The translations under genes and the position numbers were made by a program. Below the pieces are notes generated by a model. It was given only the letters and a program-made list of their open reading frames with translations. It did no database searches and had not been told where the DNA came from. A DNA stretch of 64,000 bases from Alicycliphilus denitrificans_A (lineage in GTDB: Bacteria > Pseudomonadota > Gammaproteobacteria > Burkholderiales > Burkholderiaceae_C): positions 1-64,000 of the forward strand of contig NZ_CP126239.1 of the NCBI RefSeq assembly GCF_044792555.1, read 5' to 3'. Shown here in pieces: positions 34,104-43,265 of the stretch (position 1 is the stretch's first letter; every line of letters begins with the position of its first letter).

Positions 34104-34781
34104 TCACTGTTGCTCAGTCATCGGGAACCAGTTTCTGATGTCGTCGTAATCCTGGTGAGCCCCAAGGATGACAACCGAATCGACGTGGTGTTCCTGGGTG
34201 TTCAGGTAAGGGACATTGATGGTGCTGCCCTCCACGAGCTGGCACAGCAATGCGTCCTCATCCATGTTCAGGAGAAGCCTGCATTGAAGGGGGCGGCTTG
34301 AGTAGATATCACAGACATCATCCTTCAGGAAGGTACAGGGCTTGCCAAACGCTTCCTGCGTCGCCGCCTTGTAGCTCTCGCTGTCCTCATCCACGTTGGC
34401 CATCGTGTACTTCCCTGCCAACGGGTTCATCGGCGCACCGGTTTCCTTGGCGATGACCAGTGCCTCGGCTCTGGAGATCATCACGGCGATATGGCAGCAA
34501 TGTGAGCAACCCTTGCGGCATGCGGCCAACGGCGCAGCACTGCCCGTGACGCTATCAGCCGCCTTGCGCAGCCATGTCACCCGCTTGGCCACAGTGCCGG
34601 CCTTGGCAGCTTGGTCGAGGAGCCGGGATTCCTGCCTGCGATCCACACCTTTGAGCGTCTGCAGCTTGGCCTCCACGCGTTCGCGCAAGCCTTCCCATCG
34701 GCGCTCGATGCGCCCCATGACCTCGGGGGCGGAGGTTTGAACCTGCCCACCGGGCACGACGAAGTCACTGTCGGTCTTCAT
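34104..34781 (-). CDS. YkgJ-type cysteine cluster protein
   Basis: 225 residues. The family signature is ACRKGCSHCCHIAVMISRAEA (CxxxCxxCC) near residue 88, with further cysteines at KPCTFLKDDVCDIYSSRPLQCRLL. These eight or so cysteines are thought to hold a metal or an iron-sulfur centre; the function is unknown. The N-terminal 80 residues are helical and charged (RRWEGLRERVEAKLQTLKGV). It is complete and of usual length. Confidence 0.8.
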   Translation of the reverse strand: MKTDSDFVVPGGQVQTSAPEVMGRIERRWEGLRERVEAKLQTLKGVDRRQESRLLDQAAKAGTVAKRVTWLRKAADSVTGSAAPLAACRKGCSHCCHIAVMISRAEALVIAKETGAPMNPLAGKYTMANVDEDSESYKAATQEAFGKPCTFLKDDVCDIYSSRPLQCRLLLNMDEDALLCQLVEGSTINVPYLNTQEHHVDSVVILGAHQDYDDIRNWFPMTEQQ

Positions 34782-34864
34782 GGCTTTACCCCAACTCCAA
34801 TGGGTTCGATGCCTTCATCCAGCGCGGCACAGCCAACATGACGGTGAAGGGGCAAGTTGGGGGC

Positions 34865-35331
34865 TCATGTGCGGATACTTGGAGTAGTTGGCGCGACTGA
34901 TGCCAAGAACTGGCCTTCCACCGCTCCAGGATCAGTTTTCGATGAGAAAGTAGCTATCAACCTCCCGACTGCCGTCTCTTCCTTGAGGTGAGCGAACAAT
35001 TGGAGATCTACAGCATGTTCACGCTGCTCGGCTTCAAGGCGTAGCTTTAGATCCTGTTGCAGCTCGCCCAGGTCATCCAGCACATTGAGCTCATACGGCA
35101 CGTAGGCGCAGTCGTCCTCGCTGCCCAGGAAGGCACGCGCGCACCGAGTGTCGCATGTCGACAGGGCCGACAGGTCCTTGGGGGACACACTACCTTGCTC
35201 CATACAAATTCATCAATCTGGCCATTCACGCATACGGTGAAGGTTTCCTGAGCGTAACCAAATTGGGCCATAGCCACATTGGCGTTAGGGAGAAATAGCT
35301 CTGACTGGTTGACTGGTCGCGAGCCCTGCAA
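34865..35331 (-). pseudogene. Hypothetical protein, possibly frameshifted
   Basis: An open frame 34865-35203 encodes 112 residues starting MEQGSVSPKDLSALSTCDT and including NVLDDLGELQQDLKLRLEAEQ, a likely coiled segment. Just upstream in another frame is a protein-like piece (NVAMAQFGYAQETFTVCVNG, IDEFVWSK) that ends near 35210 where the first begins. A single-base shift would fuse the two into one protein of about 155 residues. Alternatively the short frame is a complete gene. Confidence 0.4.
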
Positions 35332-35348
35332 GCACGCTTTAGAACCCG

Positions 35349-35693
35349 TTAGCCCCCAGACTTTCCGCTTCCATTGCCGCCATAGACGGTCGTCAAGCCC
35401 TTGGCTCCAACTTCCAACTGCTGGTTTTCAGCGTTGACGTTGCGCAAATTCTTGATGACGAGCAACTGGATCCCGATCTCAGCCTGGATCGGTACCGGTA
35501 TCCGGCCTTCGGCAAGAGGCAAGGGCTCCTGTTTCTCTGGATCAGGTATGCCATGTGCCACCTTGAGCAGCGCATGAAGGTCATCTTAATCAGCGGGCGT
35601 AAGCACATTCTTTACCAGCAAGAGCGCCGCTCCACCAGGCCTGGAGCCCTTTTGTCCAAGCCCATAGTTTCCGCGTCGTCAACATGACCTCTC
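35349..35693 (-). pseudogene. Remnant of an AAA-family ATPase gene
   Basis: The minus strand encodes the N-terminus of a large ATPase: LTPAD, a stop, then DDLHALLKVAHGIPDPEKQE, VIKNLRNVNAENQQLEVGAK and a P-loop GLTTVYGGNGSGKSGG. It carries an in-frame TAA at about 35587 and is cut off right after the P-loop. Proteins of this type are large, SMC-like ATPases found beside restriction or defence genes. Nothing functional remains. Confidence 0.6.
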
Positions 35694-36215
35694 CTGACTT
35701 GTCAGTCATACGATTTCAGTTAATCCATTAAGGCTGGATCTATTGGGTGCTCAATGGCGTTCTCAAACGTGAGAAATTGCCAAGGGGGCGGACATAGAGA
35801 AGACTGGCACGCTGGACGGGGAAAGCATCTTCGTGAGGACCGCCTGAATAGAGTCGCCGCGTCCGCTGCGCTCCACAATCTGCTGAAGCTCGCCCACTAT
35901 GGTCAGCCCCCAAGAAGCCGCCTTCCCCTGATGGGTCAATAGCGTTGGTTACTTCGAGCCCCACGGGGTCTGGGCCCAACGCATCACTAAGCGTGCTCGT
36001 ACCCTCCTTGGGTCGATGCAATCTGGTTCCTCGGTCAGTTCAATGCACATGATGACCTGAGTTACAGACGATCGTGGATGTCTCGAGCGCCGGGGCTTTG
36101 CCCCAATGATGCTCTTCCCTTAAACCACCGCAAGCTCTCAATTTCGACGTTATCCAAACAACATTTCAAAAAAGCCAGCTCTGCATTGAACATAGCCGCA
36201 TAACCACACCGCCCA
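35694..36215. other. Decayed DNA upstream of par region
   Basis: No intact gene. A minus-strand piece near 35760-35940 (IVGELQQIVERSGRGDSIQA) looks protein-like but has several stops around it. After about 36120 the base composition turns AT-rich and leads into the par promoter region. Confidence 0.35.
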
Positions 36216-36664
36216 GAACTTTCAGCGCTGAAAGTTCACCCTCGCACCCGCACTCAATAAAAAACACAAATTAGAAAATTTACAAAAATACAATGCACGA
36301 ACAATAAATTTTACGCACCAACAAAACCGCGACACCCCACCGATCACGCACTCCCCCACGGGGTCCAACCTTCAACCCTCAGCACCAAAAGCCCCGCAAC
36401 CAATCGCACCAAAACATCGCCGCCCAAACATAGCGCGCACCAGGCAACACAACACCAAAAGGCCGATCAACAACCACCCCTGACTCAACTTTCAGCGCTG
36501 AAAGTCAAGCCATAGCAACGATCAAAGCAACACAGAAGTCGTTTTGCAAAAACGCATGTGCGATAAAATAAACAGCATTTTCATTAATTTGTTATTGAAT
36601 TTCATCTGAGTTTGATACAATCCCCTTCGCGGAGAATCCGGCAAGACTTTCAGCGCTGAAAGTC
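36216..36664. repeat. parS-like palindromes, three copies upstream of parA
   Basis: CTTTCAGCGCTGAAAG, a perfect 16-bp palindrome, is found at 36219-36234 (extended to 22 bp, 36216-36237), 36489-36504 (18 bp, 36488-36505) and 36647-36662 (20 bp, 36645-36664). The last copy sits between the promoter and parA. A fourth, TTTCAGCGCTGAAA, is inside parB at 37545-37558. These are likely ParB-binding sites serving as centromere and operator. The sequence differs from chromosomal parS and from the KorB operator as I know them. Confidence 0.85.
36593..36621 (+). promoter_or_regulatory. parAB promoter
   Basis: -35 TATTGA (36593-36598), 17-bp spacer, -10 TACAAT (36616-36621). The palindrome at 36645-36664 lies about 24 bp downstream and could block transcription when bound. 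A ribosome site AGGAGCAGG precedes parA. Confidence 0.55.
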
Positions 36665-36687
36665 TGCCAACCTATCAGGAGCAGGCA

Positions 36688-37362
36688 ATGACAGCAAAAG
36701 TGGTCACCGTGTTTAACCAAAAGGGCGGGTGTGGAAAAACAACCATTGCGATGAGCCTCGCTGGATCATTCGGGCTTCGCGGATATTCATCACTTGTCGT
36801 AGATATGGACCCGCAGGGGACTGCAAGCCGCTGGGCAAGTGCCGCCCCCGAAGAGCGGCCATTTCCAGCTTCTGTGATTAGTCTTGCTCCTATGGAAGGA
36901 AAGATGCACAGAGAAGTAAAAAATCACATAGATAAATTTGATGTGATTTTTGTAGATTGCCCACCGGCAATGAATTCTGCAGCCCCCACGTCGGCCATGT
37001 TGATCTCTGACTTGGCTCTCATACCGCTGGTCCCGAGTCCGGCGGATATCTGGGCGGCGGAGTCTGCCAAAAAATTGGCGGAGGCAGCACAGGCCAACAA
37101 CGAAGAGCTCGTCGCACGAGTCGTTGCTAACATGGTCCAGCGCTCGACTTCACTAGCCAAAGAGCTAATTGAATTATTGGAGGAAGATAAAGAATTTCCT
37201 CTTCTAAAAACGTCCCTAGGTTCGCGAGCGGCGTTTAGAGAAGCCCAGATTCTGGGGTCAACCGTTCATCAAGTGCCACGCGCCACAGTTGCAATGGAAG
37301 AGGTGGAGTTGATGGCAGAGGAAGTGCTTCACCTTTTGCACCTTCCTTCGCGCAAAAATTAA
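36688..37362 (+). CDS. parA: Partition ATPase ParA (short, type Ib-like)
   Basis: 224 residues, without the N-terminal HTH of long ParA proteins. The deviant Walker A KGGCGKTT is at residues 12-19; DMDPQGTASRW (Walker A' region) and DVIFVDCPPAMNS (Walker B) follow. It should pattern the nucleoid and pull ParB-bound plasmids apart. Since it lacks its own HTH, repression of the operon most likely falls to ParB at the palindromes. parB starts nine bases after the stop. Confidence 0.93.
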   Translation: MTAKVVTVFNQKGGCGKTTIAMSLAGSFGLRGYSSLVVDMDPQGTASRWASAAPEERPFPASVISLAPMEGKMHREVKNHIDKFDVIFVDCPPAMNSAAPTSAMLISDLALIPLVPSPADIWAAESAKKLAEAAQANNEELVARVVANMVQRSTSLAKELIELLEEDKEFPLLKTSLGSRAAFREAQILGSTVHQVPRATVAMEEVELMAEEVLHLLHLPSRKN

Positions 37363-37371
37363 GGACAAAAG

Positions 37372-38379
37372 ATGATTTCCAAAGTCGACCGCAAAGCTGC
37401 AATGCGAGCGTCCCTTTCGGCTGAAAAGCGGGATGTAAATGCGCGGTTTGCAGCGGCAGATGCCGTGCTTTCCGAGCGTCCAGGTGGCCTTGGAGGTGTG
37501 CCCCCCCCCCAAGTCGTCCTCGATGAGGCACAGGCTGGTCGGACTTTCAGCGCTGAAAATACTGGTCCAGCGCAGCAGCGAATTGTGGCAGCTCCTCTTG
37601 ATAGAGTGCACGAAAACCCACTGAATGCCCGTCACATCTATGACCCTGACATCGTCAAGGAGCTGGCGGCGTCAATTGCAACTCGTGGTCAACTCGTTCC
37701 AGCGTCTGCGATCGCGCATCCGACCATACCAGGTGACTACTTGCTGATCGATGGCCACTATCGAAAGAAGGCGCTCGCTGCAGCTGGTCAACACAGCATC
37801 GACCTGGTGATTCGCCCACACGAAGGTGATCTCGAGCTCTATCGCGTGAGTTGGGTGCTCAATGAGGAGCGTAGCGCGCAAAGTCCCTTAGACAATGCAT
37901 TCGCGTGGAGAAAATTGCTTGATAAAGGCTTAGTGCAAACTGAGTTGCAAATCGCTGAGCTCTTGGGAGTGTCGCTCTCGACGGTGAACAAGACCATTGC
38001 GTTGCTGAGCCTTCCGACTGCTGTGCTCGACCGAATGCGCGATCGGCCAGAGAAGTTTGGCGTATTCGTTGGGTATGAGATCACGCTTGCTGCCAAGAAG
38101 GTGAGCGAGATAGAAGTGCTTGCATTGGTAAATCGCATCATCGAAGAAGATCTGTCGTCGCGTGAGGTCGGCGCCATACGCGCAAAACTCGATACTGGCG
38201 ATAAACGCAAGCCTAAAGAAACATCGCGCCAATACAAGATCCAACACACTGGCCAACAGATCGGATTCCTCAAAGAATGGGACTCAGGAAAGGTCTCACT
38301 TGAGGTCGTGCTTGCCGATCCAAAGGAGAGGGCAGCACTCGTTGCCGAACTCAGAAGCCGTTTCGGTCTGTTTGACTGA
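37372..38379 (+). CDS. parB: Centromere-binding protein ParB
   Basis: 335 residues. The ParB N-terminal domain (RVHENPLNARHIYDPDIVKELAASIATRGQ, YLLIDGHYRKKAL, YRVSWVLNEERSAQSPLDNAF) has the CTPase-type motifs. An HTH follows (QTELQIAELLGVSLSTVNKTIALL). The gene contains a run of ten C at 37501-37510, in a proline stretch, and one parS-like palindrome at 37545-37558. Slippage in the C-run would switch the gene off. Confidence 0.92.
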   Translation: MISKVDRKAAMRASLSAEKRDVNARFAAADAVLSERPGGLGGVPPPQVVLDEAQAGRTFSAENTGPAQQRIVAAPLDRVHENPLNARHIYDPDIVKELAASIATRGQLVPASAIAHPTIPGDYLLIDGHYRKKALAAAGQHSIDLVIRPHEGDLELYRVSWVLNEERSAQSPLDNAFAWRKLLDKGLVQTELQIAELLGVSLSTVNKTIALLSLPTAVLDRMRDRPEKFGVFVGYEITLAAKKVSEIEVLALVNRIIEEDLSSREVGAIRAKLDTGDKRKPKETSRQYKIQHTGQQIGFLKEWDSGKVSLEVVLADPKERAALVAELRSRFGLFD

Positions 38380-38397
38380 TCAAGATGTCGGCCAAAA

Positions 38398-39543
38398 GGT
38401 GAGCCTCTACAGGGAGCGAACAATGCTCCCGAAGAGGACCAAGGGCCCATAGAACGGACTGGAGACTCTTTAGGGACGCGAAAAGGGGGTGACTGTCCTT
38501 CCCGCCTTAAACCGAGACCTTTGATAGCCCGTATCGGTCCCTTCTTCTTTCTAAGGTGAGTCTTTACGGGGAGTGCCGCTCCACCGTTGTTTCAGCAGTC
38601 GGCCTACCAATCCGTCTCCACCGCCGGAGTGCAGTGCCAGAGCGACCTGCGCTTGCCAATCCTCAAAAGGTGAGCCTTTTCAGGGACCCGTCGCAATCGT
38701 CAGCGCGAAGGACCGGGGGAAGCATTCGAACACCCCGATATGTATTAAGGTGAGCTTTTACGGGGGCTAAAGCCAGGCCCGGAAACCGGAGCGAAATGTT
38801 TGCAGTCTGCATTCGGCGGATCATCACCCCGAAACTCCCAAAAAGCGCCATATGGATGCCTACTTCATCGAGCCAAAGGGCATGTAAAGGCTCAAAGGTG
38901 AGACTCCACAGGGACTAGAAATGGCGCCCTAATGAGATTCCAGCATCTAGAATGTGTGCACTCACACACAGGGAAGAGTATCTAAAAGCTATCTTGCACA
39001 CAAAAGTGAGTCTCATCAGGGACCAGCGCGGATGAGGTTCCACTATGCGTAGCCCGCACGGCTTCCTGTAAAGATTGGGTATAGGTGAGCCTTTACGGGG
39101 GGGCCTGATGAATCTAGGCGATTCTGATTGTGGCTGGGGAGAGGGGCAGGAGTCGTTTTCGATTTGACCTCGTCTGGTGAGCTTTTACAGGGAGCAAGGG
39201 AGTGATGCTCTACTGATGGGCAATTGGGCATGGTCGAATTCCTTCTGGACTCTGGTGAACTGGCTGTTTTGCATTGGAATTCACTCGTTAGGCATCCACG
39301 CTATTGAGGATTCTTTGTATTGAACATCCTTGGAAACCTTAAATACAATTTAAACATCGCAAAACCTAAGCCCCACGCGGTTTTCCGCCTAGTGAGGTGA
39401 GTGGATTCGGGGACCAAGGTGAGCCAATACGGGGAGAGAGGTGAGTGCCCCCGGGGACAGGCAACATCTATGGTGAGAATTAACAGGGACCATAAGTGAG
39501 TGGATTCAGGGGCAAAGTGCGCAAAGGTGAGCTTCTACGGGGA
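38398..39543 (+). repeat. Dispersed iteron array (oriV), 14 copies
   Basis: All copies are in the same orientation, consensus GGTGAGNNNNNNCRGGGA (18 bp). Starts: 38398, 38555, 38669, 38749, 38897, 39005, 39084, 39176, then a tight group at 39396, 39418, 39440, 39472, 39495 and 39526. Copies at 39005 and 39495 start AGTGAG. The first eight are 79-157 bp apart, the last six 22-32 bp. Two half-sites (AGGTGA) follow at about 39712 and 39735. The tight group next to an AT-rich stretch (39290-39370) is the likely replication origin. Confidence 0.88.
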
Positions 39544-39663
39544 GCGGGCGACACGGTAGCTCCTTGAACTCGCCTAGAGCTCATGAACGTTTTCTTGGCG
39601 AGCTAGCTTCCACCTAATGATCGGGTCGGCCGAATGAGCGGTCTGCAGCCCAGCGTAGGCTTG

Positions 39664-39691
39664 CCTCATCACCTACGAAAAGGTGATGAGG
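39664..39691. promoter_or_regulatory. Inverted repeat upstream of rep (autoregulatory operator)
   Basis: Perfect arms CCTCATCACCT and AGGTGATGAGG with a six-base spacer. The inner AGGTGA resembles the 5' half of the iterons. Rep_3 initiators typically bind iterons as monomers and such inverted repeats as dimers to repress their own gene, which starts at 39816. Confidence 0.75.
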
Positions 39692-39815
39692 CCACAAACC
39701 GATACAAAGGTGAACCCTCGACGCTTCCATCGAAAGGTGAGAGAATCGCGCCAAAATTTCACCGATAGATCCGGTCGCATGGCAGCGCGCACCAAGCACC
39801 GGTCAGGAAAGGTCG

Positions 39816-41174
39816 ATGCCGATGGCGAGGAAGAGCAAGGCGAAACCTGGGGAGGTCATCACGATCGACGCCAGCGATGTGAGGGAGTTTCGCAAGACCA
39901 ATGAGGCTATTGGATTGCGGGTCGTAGAAGGCAATCTCTCGCTGCTCTCTCGTAAGGTATTCAATGTGATGATGTACCACGCCCAGGAGATGAAGGTTCC
40001 TGGGCTCAATGCACCGATCAACACCGCTGCAGCCAAGAAGTACTTCTGGATTCCGCTTTCTGACCTTGCCCGGGATGCGGCCTACGACAGCAAGGATGTG
40101 CAGTACCTGAAGAAGCAGCTTGAGGAAATGCAGAACATTAAGCTGCTCATGGAGAACGAGCGACAGTGGACGAGTGAGCGACTGGTCTCTTCGGTCACCT
40201 TGGTTAATCCCGCTGGGCTGAACAAGCATGCAGGGCAGGTGTGGTTTGGATTCGCTTTTCCTCCTGAGGTGCACGAGCAGGTGATGGCGCCTAGCACTTA
40301 CACACGGCTTTCGATCGTGTACCAAAGCTCGCTCAAGTCAGGGTCTGCCCTTGCTTTGTATGAAATCTGCCGTCGTTACGCGACTAATCCATCCAAGGTG
40401 ACTTTCATCCAGACTTATGAGCACTGGTACGGTGTGATCACAGGCAATCCTATATCTGAGTCGACACCGCCCGTCTACAAGTACTTCAAGCGGGACACCC
40501 TGAGGCCCGCCATCGCTGAAATCAACGCGCTCACTGACATCAACATCGAACTGATTGAGCACAAGAACGGCCGGCGCGTCGAGAAGCTGCAGTTCAAGGT
40601 CGAGCAGACGAAGCAAGCCCAGCTTGAATTCCCGGCGCCGCCCATCATCGACACGGAACTCATGACGAGGGTGATGAAATTCGGTTTCAGCCAAGCGGAC
40701 GCCAGCGACTTGGTCGCGCAACACAGTGACGACCTCCTGCGCACGGCCATTTCTCGGGTGGAGGCACGCGCAGAGTCGAAGGGAATGACCCCGCTGGAGA
40801 CCCCAGCAGGCTACTTCCGCTGGACGCTCCAGGACTTGGTGCGTAACCCGACTCCTGTACCTGCACTGGCATCACCCAAGGCTGCCCCCTCGTCTAGCAA
40901 GGCGAGCGGTCGCAGTGTGATGGAGCGATTTCTTGCCGCCAGGGCTATTGAGGCCCTTGGGGTCTACAAAGAACTTGACGATAGCGAGCGCAAGGCTCTA
41001 TTCGAGGCGTTCAAGTCACAGAACGCCAACAAGACGTTAAAGCTGGACAAGGGGCTTGATAGCGCTGCAGTCCGTGGCATTTTTGCGCCTTGGTACGCCA
41101 AACAGTTGTGGGGAGAGCCAACGGCCCAAGCGCTGGCTCAGTTTATCGAGGAGTATGGAGCTACGTCCAGTTAG
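39816..41174 (+). CDS. rep: Replication initiator, Rep_3 family
   Basis: About 452 residues. Two winged-helix domains are expected in the N-terminal 250 residues: LSLLSRKVFNVMMYHAQEMK, FWIPLSDLARDAAYDSKDVQ, RLSIVYQSSLKSGSALALYE and TYEHWYGVITG. The C-terminal 200 residues are longer than in simple Rep_3 proteins and contain RFLAARAIEALGVYKELDDS. ATG at 39816 (or 39822) follows AGGAAAGG. It should open the origin by binding the GGTGAG iterons and repress itself through the inverted repeat. Confidence 0.92.
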   Translation: MPMARKSKAKPGEVITIDASDVREFRKTNEAIGLRVVEGNLSLLSRKVFNVMMYHAQEMKVPGLNAPINTAAAKKYFWIPLSDLARDAAYDSKDVQYLKKQLEEMQNIKLLMENERQWTSERLVSSVTLVNPAGLNKHAGQVWFGFAFPPEVHEQVMAPSTYTRLSIVYQSSLKSGSALALYEICRRYATNPSKVTFIQTYEHWYGVITGNPISESTPPVYKYFKRDTLRPAIAEINALTDINIELIEHKNGRRVEKLQFKVEQTKQAQLEFPAPPIIDTELMTRVMKFGFSQADASDLVAQHSDDLLRTAISRVEARAESKGMTPLETPAGYFRWTLQDLVRNPTPVPALASPKAAPSSSKASGRSVMERFLAARAIEALGVYKELDDSERKALFEAFKSQNANKTLKLDKGLDSAAVRGIFAPWYAKQLWGEPTAQALAQFIEEYGATSS

Positions 41175-41429
41175 CCAGCGCTGGCTGGCGTCGTACGTTG
41201 TGGCCGGAGACGAACCAATTTCTGCCGCTTCAACTCAATACCCCGGCTGGAAAATGGTTGCATTCTTATGTTGTTCGCATATTAATTATGTCCACGTAAC
41301 GTGGACATTCAAAAAAATGGACGACAAAGGCATCTTTGAGAGTGCTCTAGAAGCAATAGCGCCAGTAATGCAGTTCGAGGTGAATCGTTCCGGGATTCTC
41401 GGAGGCTGTTTGGTTTAAGTCAGCCCACT
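41175..41429. other. Spacer between rep and IS remnants
   Basis: No gene recognised; plus-strand frames here are short and lack family features. Confidence 0.35.
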
Positions 41430-41907
41430 TCCGCAGTGGCCTGACTGGCGAGTTACCGGTAGTGGTTTGCCTCAGCTTCTGCCGGTGGGACGTACCCTAT
41501 GGGTTCGAGCAGGCGATGGTGGTTAAACTATGACCCCCATTCGAGCGTGGCGAACTCCACGGCTTCCTTTGTTTTCCATGGCGCGCGGTGATGGATTAAC
41601 TCGGCCTTGTAGAGACCGTTGATGGTCTTGGCCAAGGCGTTGTCATAGCTGGCGCCCTTGCTGCACACGGAAGTCTCTATGCTCGCTTCAGCCAGTCTTT
41701 CAGAGTACCGAATGCTGGCGCATTGCGACCCGCGGTCACTGTGGCAAATCAAGCTTCCATCGCGCTCAGGCTGCCAGATGTAAAGGGCTTGCTCCAGTGC
41801 ATCGAGCACGAAGTCCGTGCGCATTGAACTGCTTACCCGCCAGCCCACGATACGGCGGGCAACACGTCAATCACGAAGGCTACCTGCCGTTCCGTACGTG
41901 AGGAGGA
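41430..41907 (-). pseudogene. IS3-family transposase (OrfB) remnant
   Basis: The minus strand encodes the end of an rve-type transposase: VAFVIDVL, a one-base shift, then IVGWRVSSSMRTDFVLDALEQ, LICHSDRGSQCAS, GASYDNALAKTINGLYKAE, a TAG where Trp is expected, and FNHHRLLEPIGYVPPAEAEA. The catalytic Glu in NALAETINGLY is changed to Lys. With a frameshift, a nonsense codon, a lost active-site residue and no N-terminus, it is inactive. Confidence 0.8.
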
Positions 41908-42150
41908 GCTTTGCTGTTCCACCTGCTGTCCCAAGCTGTACGAGTGCACGAGCGTCGTGATAACCACCAACCTGAGCTTCAGTGAGTGGGCCAATGTGTT
42001 CGGAGATACCAAGATGACCACGGCGCTGCTGGACCGCATCACGCATCACTGCCATATTCTGGAAACCGGTAACGACAGCTACCGGTTCAAGAACAGTTCG
42101 GCACAGCAGCCACAGACCCACCAAAAAGGAGAAGACAACCAAGAACTTAT
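41890..42150 (+). pseudogene. IS21-family IstB remnant
   Basis: The plus strand encodes the C-terminus of the IstB ATPase: LLFHLLSQ in one frame and, after a one-base shift, YECTSVVITTNLSFSEW, ANVFGDTKMTTALLDRI and HHCHILETGNDSYRFK. The rest of istB and all of istA are missing. It abuts the IS3 remnant, so this spot has been a repeated insertion target. Confidence 0.75.
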
Positions 42151-42233
42151 CCACAACGTGAGCATGAAGTTCACGAACCAGGGTGGGTCAGATCGAGATG
42201 GAAATGGCGGGTTAGTTTTGGGGAAATCAACAG

Positions 42234-42545
42234 TCAGCCACCGCCCCCGCTAGGCAGGCCAAGCGCAGCGACTTCTTTCTGGACTTCGGCCAAAACAACC
42301 GAGACGTCATCTAGCGATGGAGAAGTGGCAAATGAAATTGCGAGCAGGGTCAGGGGATGGACGTTCAAAGCGGTGGCGATCTGCTCCACTTTTCCCAACG
42401 TGGGACTTTTGGTGCCTCGCTCTAGACTGCTGATGTAGGTTCGACTTGAAACAGAGGAGAAGTCCTCTTGGGTGTACCCCCGTGCGCGACGGATTACCCG
42501 CAGAGCCATGGCGATATTGTTCAACGCATTTGAATGAGCTTCCAT
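42234..42545 (-). CDS. Xre-family transcriptional regulator
   Basis: 103 residues. Clear HTH (MALRVIRRARGYTQEDFSSVSSRTYISSLERGTKSPT) followed by a helical tail ending in a poly-Gly stretch. It is divergent from the gene that starts at 42745 (or in-frame 42613) and could control it. Confidence 0.75.
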   Translation of the reverse strand: MEAHSNALNNIAMALRVIRRARGYTQEDFSSVSSRTYISSLERGTKSPTLGKVEQIATALNVHPLTLLAISFATSPSLDDVSVVLAEVQKEVAALGLPSGGGG

Positions 42546-42744
42546 CTCCGCGATTAGGAGACTTTGAACACAATAGGGCTACAATCTATAGTGTTCAAAT
42601 TTTGCTTAACCAATGATTTCTTACTTTCGCAGTGTGCTTGCTGGGCTAGCTAGAGTCTCCCGCCGAAGAGCCCCAATAGCTAGTCTAAGTTTTGTACGAC
42701 CATACTTCTTTGTTGAGTACCGTACAGAAAGCATTGGCGGAGGC

Positions 42745-43035
42745 ATGAAGAACATTTTTTTGTCGAATGAAGACCTATTGCTCGACTTTGTGAAGCAAGG
42801 TTCTTTGCAAGGCTATATTGTGGTTCGCGTGAGGGTAATGTCACCTGGATACATGCATGATTCAAAATTTTGGCATTTTGAAGATCTCATAGCTTTATGG
42901 GAGGCTGAAGAACCTGATATGTATGAGCCGGCTCTGCTGTACACGCTGTCAACTGGTGTCGAGTTGGTAAAATCAGCTTCCTTCACGCCAATAGAGCATT
43001 TGGGAAAGCGCAAGTTGATATATCGGGCCCCTTAA
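42745..43035 (+). CDS. Hypothetical protein (96 aa)
   Basis: The frame is open from 42613, but ATG at 42745 (KNIFLSNEDLLLDFVKQGSL) begins the part with coding character. It includes YIVVRVRVMSPGYMHDSKFW and FEDLIALWEAEEPDMYEPAL. AT-richer than its neighbours, suggesting a different source. No family recognised. Possibly paired with the divergent Xre regulator. Confidence 0.5.
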   Translation: MKNIFLSNEDLLLDFVKQGSLQGYIVVRVRVMSPGYMHDSKFWHFEDLIALWEAEEPDMYEPALLYTLSTGVELVKSASFTPIEHLGKRKLIYRAP

Positions 43036-43133
43036 GGCCAGGCAGTAGCAGCTATATGTTCCATTTCTCTCAAAAACTGCTGAGCAGAGCCTCCTGAAAC
43101 GTGTTTTCTCTACAGTCGATTGCGGATATAACG

Positions 43134-43265
43134 ATGACCGAGTTCTTTAATAATCCTGTTGCTGTCGGAATGAGCCTGTTCGGTCTGCTTCTGCTAGTGG
43201 GCTCCACATTTTCCAAAATGCAGGCTCGTTGGGAGCGGAAACACTTTCGCAATGACGCTCTTTGA
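43134..43265 (+). CDS. Small membrane protein (43 aa)
   Basis: ATG at 43134 to TGA at 43263. One hydrophobic helix (VAVGMSLFGLLLLVGSTFS) is followed by a basic tail (KMQARWERKHFR). Size and shape fit a small inner-membrane peptide; a type I toxin-like role is possible but unsupported. Confidence 0.35.
   Translation: MTEFFNNPVAVGMSLFGLLLLVGSTFSKMQARWERKHFRNDAL

Noticed and set aside
38398..39543. Possible CRISPR array (regular repeats with spacers)
   Set aside because: Repeats are only 18 bp with a variable centre, spacing ranges from 4 to over 200 bp, no cas genes are present, and a Rep_3 gene follows. Iterons explain it.
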